Of a stretch of DNA of 22,259 nucleotides, positions 15,657 through 22,232 are shown one piece after another (the stretch's first letter is position 1; each line of letters begins with the position of its first letter). Source of the DNA: a virus; IMG/VR virus record IMGVR_UViG_3300000101_006642, positions 1 to 22,259 of that record. One strand, written 5' to 3'. The position numbers and the translations under genes were made by a program. The notes below the pieces were generated by a model that worked only from the letters and a program-made list of their open reading frames with translations, did not search any database and was not told where the DNA came from.

Positions 15657-16598
15657 TTACTCTAATATAAAAAACTTTTCATCAGGAGCCAAACCTGCTC
15701 CACATAATTCTCTATTTTTTCCAAAATTACACCAATCACATGGTTTTCCTACATTTTTTTCAAACTCTTTATCTATAGGATTCCCTTCGGGAGTATAGCA
15801 TTCTTTTATAAAAGATACAAAATCTTCATTAGCATCTTTTAATCGTTTTCTATTATCAACTGGTCTGAAATTTTGTACCCTATATGCTTGATGGGGAGAC
15901 ATTAAATTTTCATCATCGAAATCTAATACTTTTCTTTTTACAATATAAAATTCTACATTGATTTTATCTTTAGGTACTTTAAATAGTTCTGAGTAATAAT
16001 TCTTATAAAGATATAATTGTTGGTGTTTAGTAGTATCTCCCTTTTCCCATTTAGACCAACCTTTAGTAGAAGTTTTTATATCAAAAATGGTATATGTTTC
16101 ACTTATTTTATTATAGATAACTAGATCTATATAACCCATATACTTTATGTTAGGGCGTTCTTTAATAGGTTGTAATACAAGGGGAACTTCTATTCCCTTT
16201 AATTTATGTTTACGTTTAGAAAAATAACTTCTTCTACCTCTTTTATGTTTTTTAAACCAATCTATAATAGAAATACCATCTTGGTAAAATTCCATCATAT
16301 CTTCTTGGGTAGCAAAATGACCATGTTTTTTCTTATACTTAAGATATTCTTTGCTCATACTATCTTTAAAGTATTGATGTAAATTTAATTCATCAGCATT
16401 TTTGGCTGATGTATCAAACATGGTTTGTAGATAATGTTGTAATGCCTCATGCATTGCTGTACCAAATACAAAATGCATATTAGGTTTATCATCTTTATAA
16501 CCTTTCACATATTGTAAGTACCACTTGTGAGGACAAGATTTGTACATAGAGTACTGTGAAAAAGATACAACTTTATCTTTTGAATAATCTATTTCCAT
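15657..16598 (-). CDS. PD-(D/E)XK nuclease with Cas4/AddB-type cysteines
   Basis: The 313-aa protein belongs to the RecB/Cas4 branch of PD-(D/E)XK nucleases. It starts SFSQYSMYKSCPHKWYLQY (12-30), the family's opening, with His50 in GTAMHEAL as the metal-binding His. The catalytic core is GYIDLVI (155-161, Asp158) and FDIKTS (172-177, Asp173 and Lys175), followed by the QxxxY motif (Gln194, Tyr198). Four cysteines, Cys22 plus Cys287-x2-Cys290-x8-Cys299, have the spacing used to hold a 4Fe-4S cluster in Cas4, AddB and Dna2. It likely degrades DNA ends in phage replication or recombination, or host DNA. It overlaps the DUF1599-like gene by 10 bases. Confidence 0.88.
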   Translation of the reverse strand: MEIDYSKDKVVSFSQYSMYKSCPHKWYLQYVKGYKDDKPNMHFVFGTAMHEALQHYLQTMFDTSAKNADELNLHQYFKDSMSKEYLKYKKKHGHFATQEDMMEFYQDGISIIDWFKKHKRGRRSYFSKRKHKLKGIEVPLVLQPIKERPNIKYMGYIDLVIYNKISETYTIFDIKTSTKGWSKWEKGDTTKHQQLYLYKNYYSELFKVPKDKINVEFYIVKRKVLDFDDENLMSPHQAYRVQNFRPVDNRKRLKDANEDFVSFIKECYTPEGNPIDKEFEKNVGKPCDWCNFGKNRELCGAGLAPDEKFFILE

Positions 16599-17005
16599 TT
16601 ACCTTTTCCAAGCAATATACCTATTATTCCATAGTTAGCTATATCAATAAATGTGTCTTCTAGAGATTCATCTTCAACATAACTTTTACCATTTTTAAGT
16701 AAATTTTTTAAACGATTTATTTTATCGTTTAATCTAATTTGGATACCCTGAAGTGCATATTTTTGATCTTCATGAGATTCTAAATTTCCCCCTAATGCTA
16801 TATTTCCTAGACCATAATCCATCATTTTTTTAGAAAATAGATTATAAAGTTCTTTTTGGGTTTTAGTAAACTCTTCTTCAATTATAGGAAAAGTTTCTTT
16901 AAATTTAGCAGATGCTATAGCATCATTTGCTTTTTCTTCATGGTCTATTTTAACATCAGGAGATGTGCTATCCATTGTGTAATACTTTGATAATGAATCA
17001 CTCAT
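16589..17005 (-). CDS. DUF1599/MazG-like all-alpha protein (nucleotide-modification associated)
   Basis: The 138-aa protein looks like the DUF1599 (Nmad1) family, common in Bacteroidetes and their phages and linked to modified nucleotides. The matching segments are FSKKMMDYGLGNIAL (57-71), IQIRLNDKINRLKNLL (88-103) and ESLEDTFIDIANYGIIGILL (113-132). The last resembles the acidic E-x-x-x-D helix of MazG-type nucleotide pyrophosphohydrolases. It could hydrolyse or help process a nucleotide, but the reaction is not established for the family. It is sandwiched between clamp-loader genes and the nuclease gene, fitting a DNA-metabolism role. Confidence 0.65.
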   Translation of the reverse strand: MSDSLSKYYTMDSTSPDVKIDHEEKANDAIASAKFKETFPIIEEEFTKTQKELYNLFSKKMMDYGLGNIALGGNLESHEDQKYALQGIQIRLNDKINRLKNLLKNGKSYVEDESLEDTFIDIANYGIIGILLGKGKWK

Positions 17006-17228
17006 TTATTGATCCTTTAGAAGGTGGAAAATACTTTTCTAAAATTACGATTTTATCGTTGGCATCAACAAGCATTATTAGTGCTTCATTAGCATTTTTA
17101 TAAAAATCTTCTGTTGAGTGGTCTCCTATTCCTGCTGGGTGTTCTGATAAAAGATTAAGGGTTAATAATGCTTTTTCTTTTTCAGATACAGCTTGAGACA
17201 TTAACATATTGTAAAGTTCAGCTTTCAT
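16998..17228 (-). CDS. Small hypothetical protein
   Basis: A 76-aa protein I cannot assign. It is mostly predicted helical and acidic, with a conserved-looking HPAGIGDHSTEDFYKNANEAL stretch in the middle. No signal peptide, cysteines or membrane segment. Its ATG overlaps the gp62-like stop by 4 bases and its stop overlaps the DUF1599-like start by 8, so it belongs to the replication operon and is very likely expressed. Proteins of this kind occur beside DUF1599/MazG-like genes in marine T4-like phages as I recall, but I cannot verify this. Confidence 0.6.
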   Translation of the reverse strand: MKAELYNMLMSQAVSEKEKALLTLNLLSEHPAGIGDHSTEDFYKNANEALIMLVDANDKIVILEKYFPPSKGSINE

Positions 17229-17632
17229 TTTAATAATTTTTTTATTTGTTTATCATTTATATTCAAATTTTGGAGTAATGATATTTTAAAATCATTACCC
17301 AACAAATCATAACTATCTATTATTTCACGTTTACTTAATTTTAGATGTTCTGATAGAAGGTTGATTAAATCCTCATTTAGTGATGTTTTTTTAGCTTTTA
17401 TATATCTAAAAAACGTTTTTCTTTTAGGAATTAATTTACAGTAATAATTGTAAAGAGATTTTTTTGGTAATGTATACTTTTGAATAAGATTGACTATATC
17501 AATGTAATTAGGCTTCATACTAATAAAACGATTTATCATATATGGATTAAAAGCGTCCTGATCCTCTTTAGAGAAAGAAGACCAATCACTTTTATTATAA
17601 CTAATTTCATTAAGCCAATCAAATATATTCAT
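17225..17632 (-). CDS. 62: Clamp-loader small subunit (T4 gp62-like)
   Basis: The 135-aa protein resembles the clamp-loader small subunit of T4-like marine phages. It starts MNIFDWLNEI, followed by SFSKEDQDAFNPYMINRF (19-36), a stretch characteristic of these gp62 homologues, and PKRKTFFRYIKAKK (68-81). It is basic and shorter than T4 gp62 (187 aa), which is usual for marine relatives. In T4 one gp62 joins four gp44 subunits to load the gp45 sliding clamp on DNA. It is one gene away from the gp44-like ATPase; start and stop overlap neighbouring genes by 1 and 4 bases. Confidence 0.78.
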   Translation of the reverse strand: MNIFDWLNEISYNKSDWSSFSKEDQDAFNPYMINRFISMKPNYIDIVNLIQKYTLPKKSLYNYYCKLIPKRKTFFRYIKAKKTSLNEDLINLLSEHLKLSKREIIDSYDLLGNDFKISLLQNLNINDKQIKKLLK

Positions 17633-17883
17633 TATAGCGTCTTTGGAGGGCTATATTCGTATTCTTCTCTTAACTCTTTTGGAATTGTATCTTGTAAAAT
17701 TTCATTAGTTTCAGGATCATAAAAAATAGGAATAGGTATAAGACCGTCTTCACTTGTTCCAGTAACAAATTTTGAAATTCTACGTAAAATAACTCCAGAT
17801 TGCCATATTTTTCCTCCACTTGGAAGATCTACAGCAGTTGTTTTAGTTAAATCTAAGTTAACTTGTGGTTGTTGATTTTGCAT
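17632..17883 (-). CDS. Small phage protein between clamp-loader genes (possible degenerate zinc ribbon)
   Basis: This 83-aa protein is inserted between the two clamp-loader genes, with 1-base TAATG overlaps at both ends. Segments VNLDLTKTTAV (8-18) and GVILRRISKFVTGTSEDGLIPIPIFY (30-55) recall a small protein of marine T4-like phages that, as I remember it, carries two CxxC knuckles forming a zinc ribbon. In this copy the expected positions read LPSGGK and DPETNE, and the protein has no cysteine at all. If the family match is right, zinc binding has been lost. Function unknown; its position suggests a link with replication. Confidence 0.6.
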   Translation of the reverse strand: MQNQQPQVNLDLTKTTAVDLPSGGKIWQSGVILRRISKFVTGTSEDGLIPIPIFYDPETNEILQDTIPKELREEYEYSPPKTL

Positions 17884-18803
17884 TAAAATGGTTTTAATAA
17901 ATTAGCGACACATCCCATAAAATTTATTTCTTTATCCGGAGCCATTACGGATTGATATTGGGCTTCAGCTATAATAACTGTACCTAATACAGGGTTATGA
18001 AATGAATCTAAGTTTTGGTATAAGGCTCTATATAATTCACTATAATCTCTAATATTTGAATCAGCAACTAACTGTCTTATTTGAGTAAATGCTTTATCAT
18101 CATTAGATTTAATTAGATCAATAACTTGATCTGTATATTGTTTTTGATTAACAATTTCTTTATTTAATTGCAAAAATGTACCTGCTTGATCATATACAAT
18201 ACAAGATTGTAATAAATTTAATGTTTTCCTAATGTCAGGATAAGTTTTATTTACAATTTCTACTATATCAGCAGGAACATTATTACATGTTTCTTGATGT
18301 AATATTTCTTTACAACGTTTAGCTACCTCTGATTTAGATGGAGGTAATATTTCAAATACTGAGGTCCTAGATTGTATAGGATCAATGATTCTTTCAATAT
18401 AATTACAAGTAAATATAAATCTCGTTGTTTTTGAGAACGTTTCAATAACGTTACGTAAAGCTGCTTGCGCGTTTATAGTTAAAAAATCAGCTTCATCCAT
18501 TATAACCACTTTAAGTGTGCGGAATGTCGCAGCAGAAGCAAATGATTTTACTTTTTCTCTAATTGTTTCTATACCATTTTCATCTGAACAATTAATATAT
18601 AAATCATCAACATCTAAATTAGAAGCAATTAATTTAGCAGCAGTTGTTTTACCTGTACCAGCAGGCCCATATAATAAAATATGGGGAATATCTTGTTGTT
18701 TAATCCAAGTATTTAAACTTGATTTGAATACTTCGTTTCCTATGTATTCCTTAGGATCTGTTGGGCGAAATCGCTCTGTAAATAAAGTGTGTTCTTTAAT
18801 CAT
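17883..18803 (-). CDS. 44: Clamp-loader ATPase large subunit (T4 gp44/RFC-like)
   Basis: The 306-aa protein is an AAA+ clamp-loader subunit close to T4 gp44 (319 aa) and archaeal/eukaryal RFC small subunits. The N-terminal FTERFRPTDPKEYIG (8-22) is the RFC box II region; Walker A is GPAGTGKTT (46-54); Walker B is VVIMDEADFL (99-108), with the RFC-type DEAD; sensor 1 is in FIFTCNY (129-135). The arginine-finger motif, SRC in RFC, reads SRT at 145-147. It hydrolyses ATP to open the gp45 clamp and place it at primer ends. The gp45 gene is not adjacent; instead a lipoprotein gene and a terminator lie upstream. Confidence 0.93.
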   Translation of the reverse strand: MIKEHTLFTERFRPTDPKEYIGNEVFKSSLNTWIKQQDIPHILLYGPAGTGKTTAAKLIASNLDVDDLYINCSDENGIETIREKVKSFASAATFRTLKVVIMDEADFLTINAQAALRNVIETFSKTTRFIFTCNYIERIIDPIQSRTSVFEILPPSKSEVAKRCKEILHQETCNNVPADIVEIVNKTYPDIRKTLNLLQSCIVYDQAGTFLQLNKEIVNQKQYTDQVIDLIKSNDDKAFTQIRQLVADSNIRDYSELYRALYQNLDSFHNPVLGTVIIAEAQYQSVMAPDKEINFMGCVANLLKPF

Positions 18804-18818
18804 ATAACCATTAATATA

Positions 18819-18852
18819 ATAAAATAAAATAGGGGAGACACGCTCCCCTATG
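18819..18852 (-). terminator. Intrinsic terminator after the lipoprotein gene
   Basis: On the minus strand a perfect 9-bp stem, ATAGGGGAG with CTCCCCTAT (18829-18837 with 18843-18851), closes a 5-nt loop and is followed by TTTATTTTATT. The GC-rich stem stands out in this AT-rich DNA. It begins 9 bases after the lipoprotein stop and ends 25 bases before the clamp-loader ATG, so it should end the lipoprotein message. Confidence 0.85.
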
Positions 18853-18860
18853 ATAAGTTT

Positions 18861-19685
18861 TTATAGATTCTCGTATTCTTTAATGAATTCGATCCACCAT
18901 AATATAAATTTAGATTCCTTTGCTGCATTCCACGCTGCTGTCATTTCAGTAACTAATGTTCTAAAATTAATTACATTTGTGTCAGTAGAATTATCATAAA
19001 ATGTAGTTGCTGACGCAGTCATTGATACAGTACCTGTTTTAATTGCATTATTAAAAATCCAATTTGATTCGGCTGTTATCAATCCCTTTAACGTAGCAGG
19101 GGTAACACTTGCAGAGGTTAATCCTATAGATACAGAATCAATTGCAGTATTCAGTTTTGCATCTGAAATAGTTGCTGCAACCATAGTATCTAATTTATCC
19201 CTAACAGATTTAAAATCTTGTAAAATCAAAACATCTGCTAAAGCAGCATCTATTGATGCTTGTAAAGTAGTTGCTGAAGTTGTTAAACTAGCAACTTGAG
19301 ATGTTAAAGTTGTGATTTGAGAATTTAAGTCTGTCGTTGATGATGCATTAGTTGAAATAGTAGTATTTAAAGTTACTATTTGTGCATCCAACGTTGTAAT
19401 CTGAGTATTCAGACTGTCTATTGACGTTGTCAATGTTGAGATTTCTGCTAACTGATCATCATTAGTAACTCCTAATGCTGTAGCGGCAGTGTTTAAATCA
19501 TCAATTTGTGTTGTTAATGAAGTAGTTTGAGATAACAACTCGTTTTTTGAAATTGTAAGTGCATTTATCTGTTCTTGATATTGACTTCTAATTTCGCCTA
19601 CTTCTTCAGGTGAGAACCAATCTTGTTTCTCACAACTTACACTCATTCCAATGAGCATAAGTGAAACTAATAATAGTTTTTTCAT
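18861..19685 (-). CDS. Coiled-coil lipoprotein
   Basis: The 274-aa protein starts with a lipoprotein signal peptide: MKK, a hydrophobic stretch (4-14) and a lipobox MSVSC with Cys18 as the lipidation site, followed by EKQDW, much like Bacteroidetes lipoproteins. Residues about 30-170 are a long Ser/Thr/Asn-rich coiled coil with hydrophobic residues (Leu, Ile, Val) every three or four positions, likely a trimeric or dimeric rod. The last 100 residues are a distinct globular part ending in WWIEFIKEYENL. It would sit on the outer face of the cytoplasmic membrane or on the outer membrane of the host. The gene is set apart by a hairpin before and a terminator after it, as for a moron. Roles such as receptor masking or superinfection exclusion are possible; nothing in the sequence proves one. 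Confidence 0.8.
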   Translation of the reverse strand: MKKLLLVSLMLIGMSVSCEKQDWFSPEEVGEIRSQYQEQINALTISKNELLSQTTSLTTQIDDLNTAATALGVTNDDQLAEISTLTTSIDSLNTQITTLDAQIVTLNTTISTNASSTTDLNSQITTLTSQVASLTTSATTLQASIDAALADVLILQDFKSVRDKLDTMVAATISDAKLNTAIDSVSIGLTSASVTPATLKGLITAESNWIFNNAIKTGTVSMTASATTFYDNSTDTNVINFRTLVTEMTAAWNAAKESKFILWWIEFIKEYENL

Positions 19686-19709
19686 AATAATTACTTTTTT
19701 AAAAGTAGT

Positions 19710-19740
19710 AAAGGACAGGGGAATCGAACCCCTATCCTTT
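19710..19740 (-). other. tRNA-like acceptor/T-arm minihelix hairpin
   Basis: Between the Hc1-like and lipoprotein genes, minus-strand RNA would form a 12-bp stem with a 7-nt loop. The outer 7 pairs are AAAGGAU with GUCCUUU (the seventh a U-G wobble), the inner 5 are AGGGG with CCCCU, and the loop is UUCGAUU, a perfect tRNA T-loop. This is the 7+5-bp, 7-nt-loop layout of the tRNA acceptor/T-arm half, followed by A as a discriminator-like base but CUA rather than CCA. No D-arm or anticodon arm is present, so it is not a tRNA gene. It may instead act as a terminator, although the following sequence ACTACTTTT is a poor U tract, or be an integration-site remnant. Confidence 0.6.
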
Positions 19741-19759
19741 TCTGTAAATAAATACTAAA

Positions 19760-19927
19760 TTATTTGCTTTCCGCAACCGAAGCTTTACGATAATCTGTAA
19801 CTAGCTTTTTTATTGATCCAATTGCTTTTCTAGCTCTTTGCTGAGAAGCTTTGGTTGTTCCACTGTTTTCCATTCTAAAAGTTTCATACAATGAATCAAT
19901 TTGTTCAAAAATTTCTTGTTTTGTCAT
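19760..19927 (-). CDS. Histone H1-like protein (Hc1 type)
   Basis: A 55-aa reading frame lies 17 bases after the groEL stop. The product begins MTKQEIFEQIDSLYETF and continues SGTTKASQQRARKAIGS (22-38), IKKLVTDYRKASVAESK (39-55). This fits the short Hc1 proteins found widely in Bacteroidetes: an acidic N-terminal helix, a small linker, then a basic helix with the K-A-x(4)-R-A-R-K-A-x(3)-I-K-K-L pattern. Such proteins bind and compact DNA. Start ATG at 19927 has an A/T-rich leader with no Shine-Dalgarno, as in its neighbours. In a phage it could condense phage DNA or displace the host's own nucleoid protein. The family call rests on pattern recognition. Confidence 0.72.
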   Translation of the reverse strand: MTKQEIFEQIDSLYETFRMENSGTTKASQQRARKAIGSIKKLVTDYRKASVAESK

Positions 19928-19944
19928 TTTAATTAATTTTAAAT

Positions 19945-21588
19945 TTACATCATTCCCGCCATCGGGTTTGGTGTTTCTTCTTTATCCTCTCTTTTTTCAT
20001 ATATAACTGATTCAGTAGTGAGGATAGTTCCAGCTATTGAAGCAGCATTTTCTAAAGCAATACGTGTAACTTTTTTAGGATCAATTATACCTAAACTTTT
20101 AAAGTCTACTATAGCTAAATCTTTATAATCTAACCCTTTCCACGTATTATTTTTAGCATTTAACAAATTATAGGATGCAAATCTTACATTATTTTCTTCG
20201 TGCCCTGCATTTGTTAAGATTTTAACAAAAGGTTCTTGAATTGCTTGTTCAACAATATTTTTACCTATCATTATATCTGGGTTCTTAGATAAAAATGATT
20301 TAAGTCTTTTAGAAGCTTGTAACAAAGCAACTCCACCTCCAGCTATAATACCTTCGTCTAGAGCAGCTTTAGTAGCAAATAAAGCATCTTCAACTCTATC
20401 TTTTTTCTCTTTAATTTCTATTTCTGAATTACCACCTACATTAATAATAGCTACTCCACCAACTAATTTACCTAGTCTGTCTTGTAGTTTTTCTTTTTCA
20501 AATGCAGATGAAGCTTTATCTAATTGAATTTTAATTTCTTCAGCTTTTTGAGAAATAGCTTCTTCAGAACCTTTACCATCTACTACTGTAGTTTTTTCTT
20601 TAGAAACATTTACAGTTCTGGCTTTTCCTAGTAATTCATTAAATTGTAAAAGTTGTAATTTTTCTAATTTATGTCCTTTATCTTTAGAAATTACTTGCCC
20701 ACCTGTTACTGTTGCTAAATCTTCTAAAGCCATTGTTCTTCTATCACCAAAATCAGGTGCTTTAACGGCAACAACATCAATAGTACCTCTCATTTTATTA
20801 ACAATTAAGGTAGCTAATGCTTCCCCGTCAATATCTTCGGCAACTATTAATAGTGATTTTGATTCACCACTTACTTTATTTAAAACATTAAGTAATTCAG
20901 ATGCTTGTGTTATACGTCCATCATATATTAAAATATAAGGATCATTTAATACAGCTGACATTGTATCGTTATCAGTAACAAAATAAGGTGATTTATAACC
21001 TCTATCAAATTGCATACCTTCAACTACTTCTAATGAAGTATCACCAGATTTAGATTCTTCTATAGCTACAACTCCATCTCTACCTACTTTATCTAAAGCA
21101 GTAGAAATTAAATTACCTATTTCTGTATCATTATTACCTGATATTGTTGCAACTTCTTTAATTTGTGCATCATCTGTAATTTCAGTTGATTTATCTTTTA
21201 ATTCTTCTACAACAGCAGCAACTGCTTGATCAATACCTTTTTTAATATCTACAGGATTAGAACCATCATTAATAGTTTTAATACCTTCCTCTAACATAGT
21301 AGCAGCTAGTAAAGTAGATGTTGTTGTTCCATCCCCTACTTCATTAGCAGATTTAATAGATACTTTTTTAGCTAATTCAGCTCCTATTGATTCGGTTTGA
21401 TCTTCTAATTCATTAAAGGCTCTGGCTACAGTTACACCATCTTTAGTGACTTTAATTTCACCCATTTGGTCTTTGATTAATACTGTTCTACCAGCTGGCC
21501 CTAGTGTAGAAACCACACTATTATTTAACTTTTGAACTCCCTCTAAAAGTTTGTTTTTTAATTCCTTTCCAAAACTTGTTTCTGTCAT
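19945..21588 (-). CDS. groEL: Chaperonin GroEL (phage-encoded)
   Basis: The 547-aa protein is a complete group I chaperonin. ATP-site motifs are intact: [11 protein letters not shown] (28-38), KDGVTVA (49-55, Asp50), [13 protein letters not shown] (84-96, Asp86, equivalent to catalytic Asp87 of E. coli), and the equatorial [19 protein letters not shown] with the Asp equivalent to Asp398. Length is normal. The tail ends PNPMAGMM, lacking the extended Gly-Gly-Met repeats of most bacterial GroELs. It works with the GroES directly upstream (1-base gap), so the phage brings its own folding chamber, where T4 brings only the cochaperonin gp31 and uses host GroEL. A likely client is the major capsid protein. 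Confidence 0.95.
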   Translation of the reverse strand: MTETSFGKELKNKLLEGVQKLNNSVVSTLGPAGRTVLIKDQMGEIKVTKDGVTVARAFNELEDQTESIGAELAKKVSIKSANEVGDGTTTSTLLAATMLEEGIKTINDGSNPVDIKKGIDQAVAAVVEELKDKSTEITDDAQIKEVATISGNNDTEIGNLISTALDKVGRDGVVAIEESKSGDTSLEVVEGMQFDRGYKSPYFVTDNDTMSAVLNDPYILIYDGRITQASELLNVLNKVSGESKSLLIVAEDIDGEALATLIVNKMRGTIDVVAVKAPDFGDRRTMALEDLATVTGGQVISKDKGHKLEKLQLLQFNELLGKARTVNVSKEKTTVVDGKGSEEAISQKAEEIKIQLDKASSAFEKEKLQDRLGKLVGGVAIINVGGNSEIEIKEKKDRVEDALFATKAALDEGIIAGGGVALLQASKRLKSFLSKNPDIMIGKNIVEQAIQEPFVKILTNAGHEENNVRFASYNLLNAKNNTWKGLDYKDLAIVDFKSLGIIDPKKVTRIALENAASIAGTILTTESVIYEKREDKEETPNPMAGMM

Positions 21589-21589
21589 G

Positions 21590-21883
21590 TTATTCTTCTA
21601 AAATTGATAAAATTGAACTTTGAGCTGTGATGTAATATTCTTCTCCATCTACAGTAACTGTTTGAGCCCCCATTTTTGGAATTAAAACTTTCATACCTTC
21701 TTTTAAGGTATTAGGTACATACTCACCTGTATTAAAATTATAAACTGAAGAAATAGCTACTATTTCTCCCATTTCTGGTTTTTCTTTTCCCATATCAGGG
21801 ATAATAATATTACCTGACATCATTTCCTGTTCTTCTACAGGACGTAGTATAACATTACCATTTACTGGTTTTAATTTACTCAT
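21590..21883 (-). CDS. groES: Cochaperonin GroES (phage-encoded)
   Basis: The 97-aa protein is a GroES/Cpn10. It opens KPVNGNVILRPVEEQE (5-20), followed by the mobile loop MMSGNIIIPDMGKEKPEMGEI, where SGNIIIPD corresponds to the GroEL-binding G-G-I-x-L tripeptide region, and ends with the GMKVLIPKMGAQ dome-base strand and EEYYITAQSSILSIL. Length matches cellular GroES. It starts in a 4-base overlap with the 93-aa gene and is 1 base from groEL, a standard groESL order within the early part of this transcript. Confidence 0.93.
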   Translation of the reverse strand: MSKLKPVNGNVILRPVEEQEMMSGNIIIPDMGKEKPEMGEIVAISSVYNFNTGEYVPNTLKEGMKVLIPKMGAQTVTVDGEEYYITAQSSILSILEE

Positions 21884-22161
21884 TTTAAAATTGCATTTTT
21901 TAGATTAATATGTGTTTGTTTAAATTCTTCAGCATATTCTGTTAATTTAAATGTTTTTTCTTTTAACATTTGGTATTTTGCTATTGCTAATATAGCGTCA
22001 GGTAGTGCCGTATGAAAACCAAGTGTTTTATTTTTTTCAGTATCAACTACGTTAAAACTATACTCATCAATAGCGATTTTAAACTTACCTAGTAAAGGAT
22101 CTTCTATAAATGTTGATTTACCTGATCCTTTTGGTCTGCCTTTAAAGTTGGGATTTGCCAT
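21880..22161 (-). CDS. Small hypothetical protein upstream of groES
   Basis: A 93-aa basic protein that I do not recognise. It starts MANPNFKGRPKGSGKSTF, with a GRPKGS segment that resembles an AT-hook or a basic DNA-contact tail. A mixed strand/helix middle follows (LLGKFKIAIDEYSFNVVD), then two helices (residues 52-92). No signal peptide or cysteines. It is the first gene after the predicted promoter and overlaps groES by 4 bases, so all three chaperonin-operon genes share the message. A DNA-binding role is only a guess from the N-terminus. Confidence 0.6.
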   Translation of the reverse strand: MANPNFKGRPKGSGKSTFIEDPLLGKFKIAIDEYSFNVVDTEKNKTLGFHTALPDAILAIAKYQMLKEKTFKLTEYAEEFKQTHINLKNAILK

Positions 22162-22186
22162 ATAATTTATATTTTTTATTACGGTA

Positions 22187-22216
22187 CAATATACGAAAGA
22201 TTTGTTAAAAAACCAA
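22187..22216 (-). promoter_or_regulatory. Bacteroidetes-type promoter candidate for the groESL operon
   Basis: On the minus strand, CTTG (ending at 22214) and TATATTGT (from 22193) are separated by 20 bases, near the Bacteroidetes pattern TTTG-N19-21-TAnnTTTG. The -7 box matches at 6 of 8 positions. A start about 7 bases later leaves a leader of roughly 20 nt before the ATG at 22161. Confidence 0.45.
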
Positions 22217-22232
22217 GCTCTAGGGCGAACTT
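22207..22232 (-). terminator. Weak intrinsic terminator candidate for an upstream gene
   Basis: The minus strand can form a 6-bp stem, AAGTTC with GAGCTT (one G-U pair), around a 6-nt loop, then GG and six T. It overlaps the -33 region of the promoter candidate. It would end a gene lying to the right of the window. The stem is short, so this is tentative. Confidence 0.3.

Noticed and set aside
15657-16598. A CRISPR-associated Cas4
   Set aside because: The fold and cysteines are similar, but there are no repeats or other Cas genes in the window and the neighbours are phage replication genes.
19710-19740. A complete tRNA or tmRNA gene
   Set aside because: Only the T-arm and acceptor-like stem are present; the DNA before it on the minus strand is the Hc1-like gene and a short spacer, leaving no room for D- and anticodon arms.
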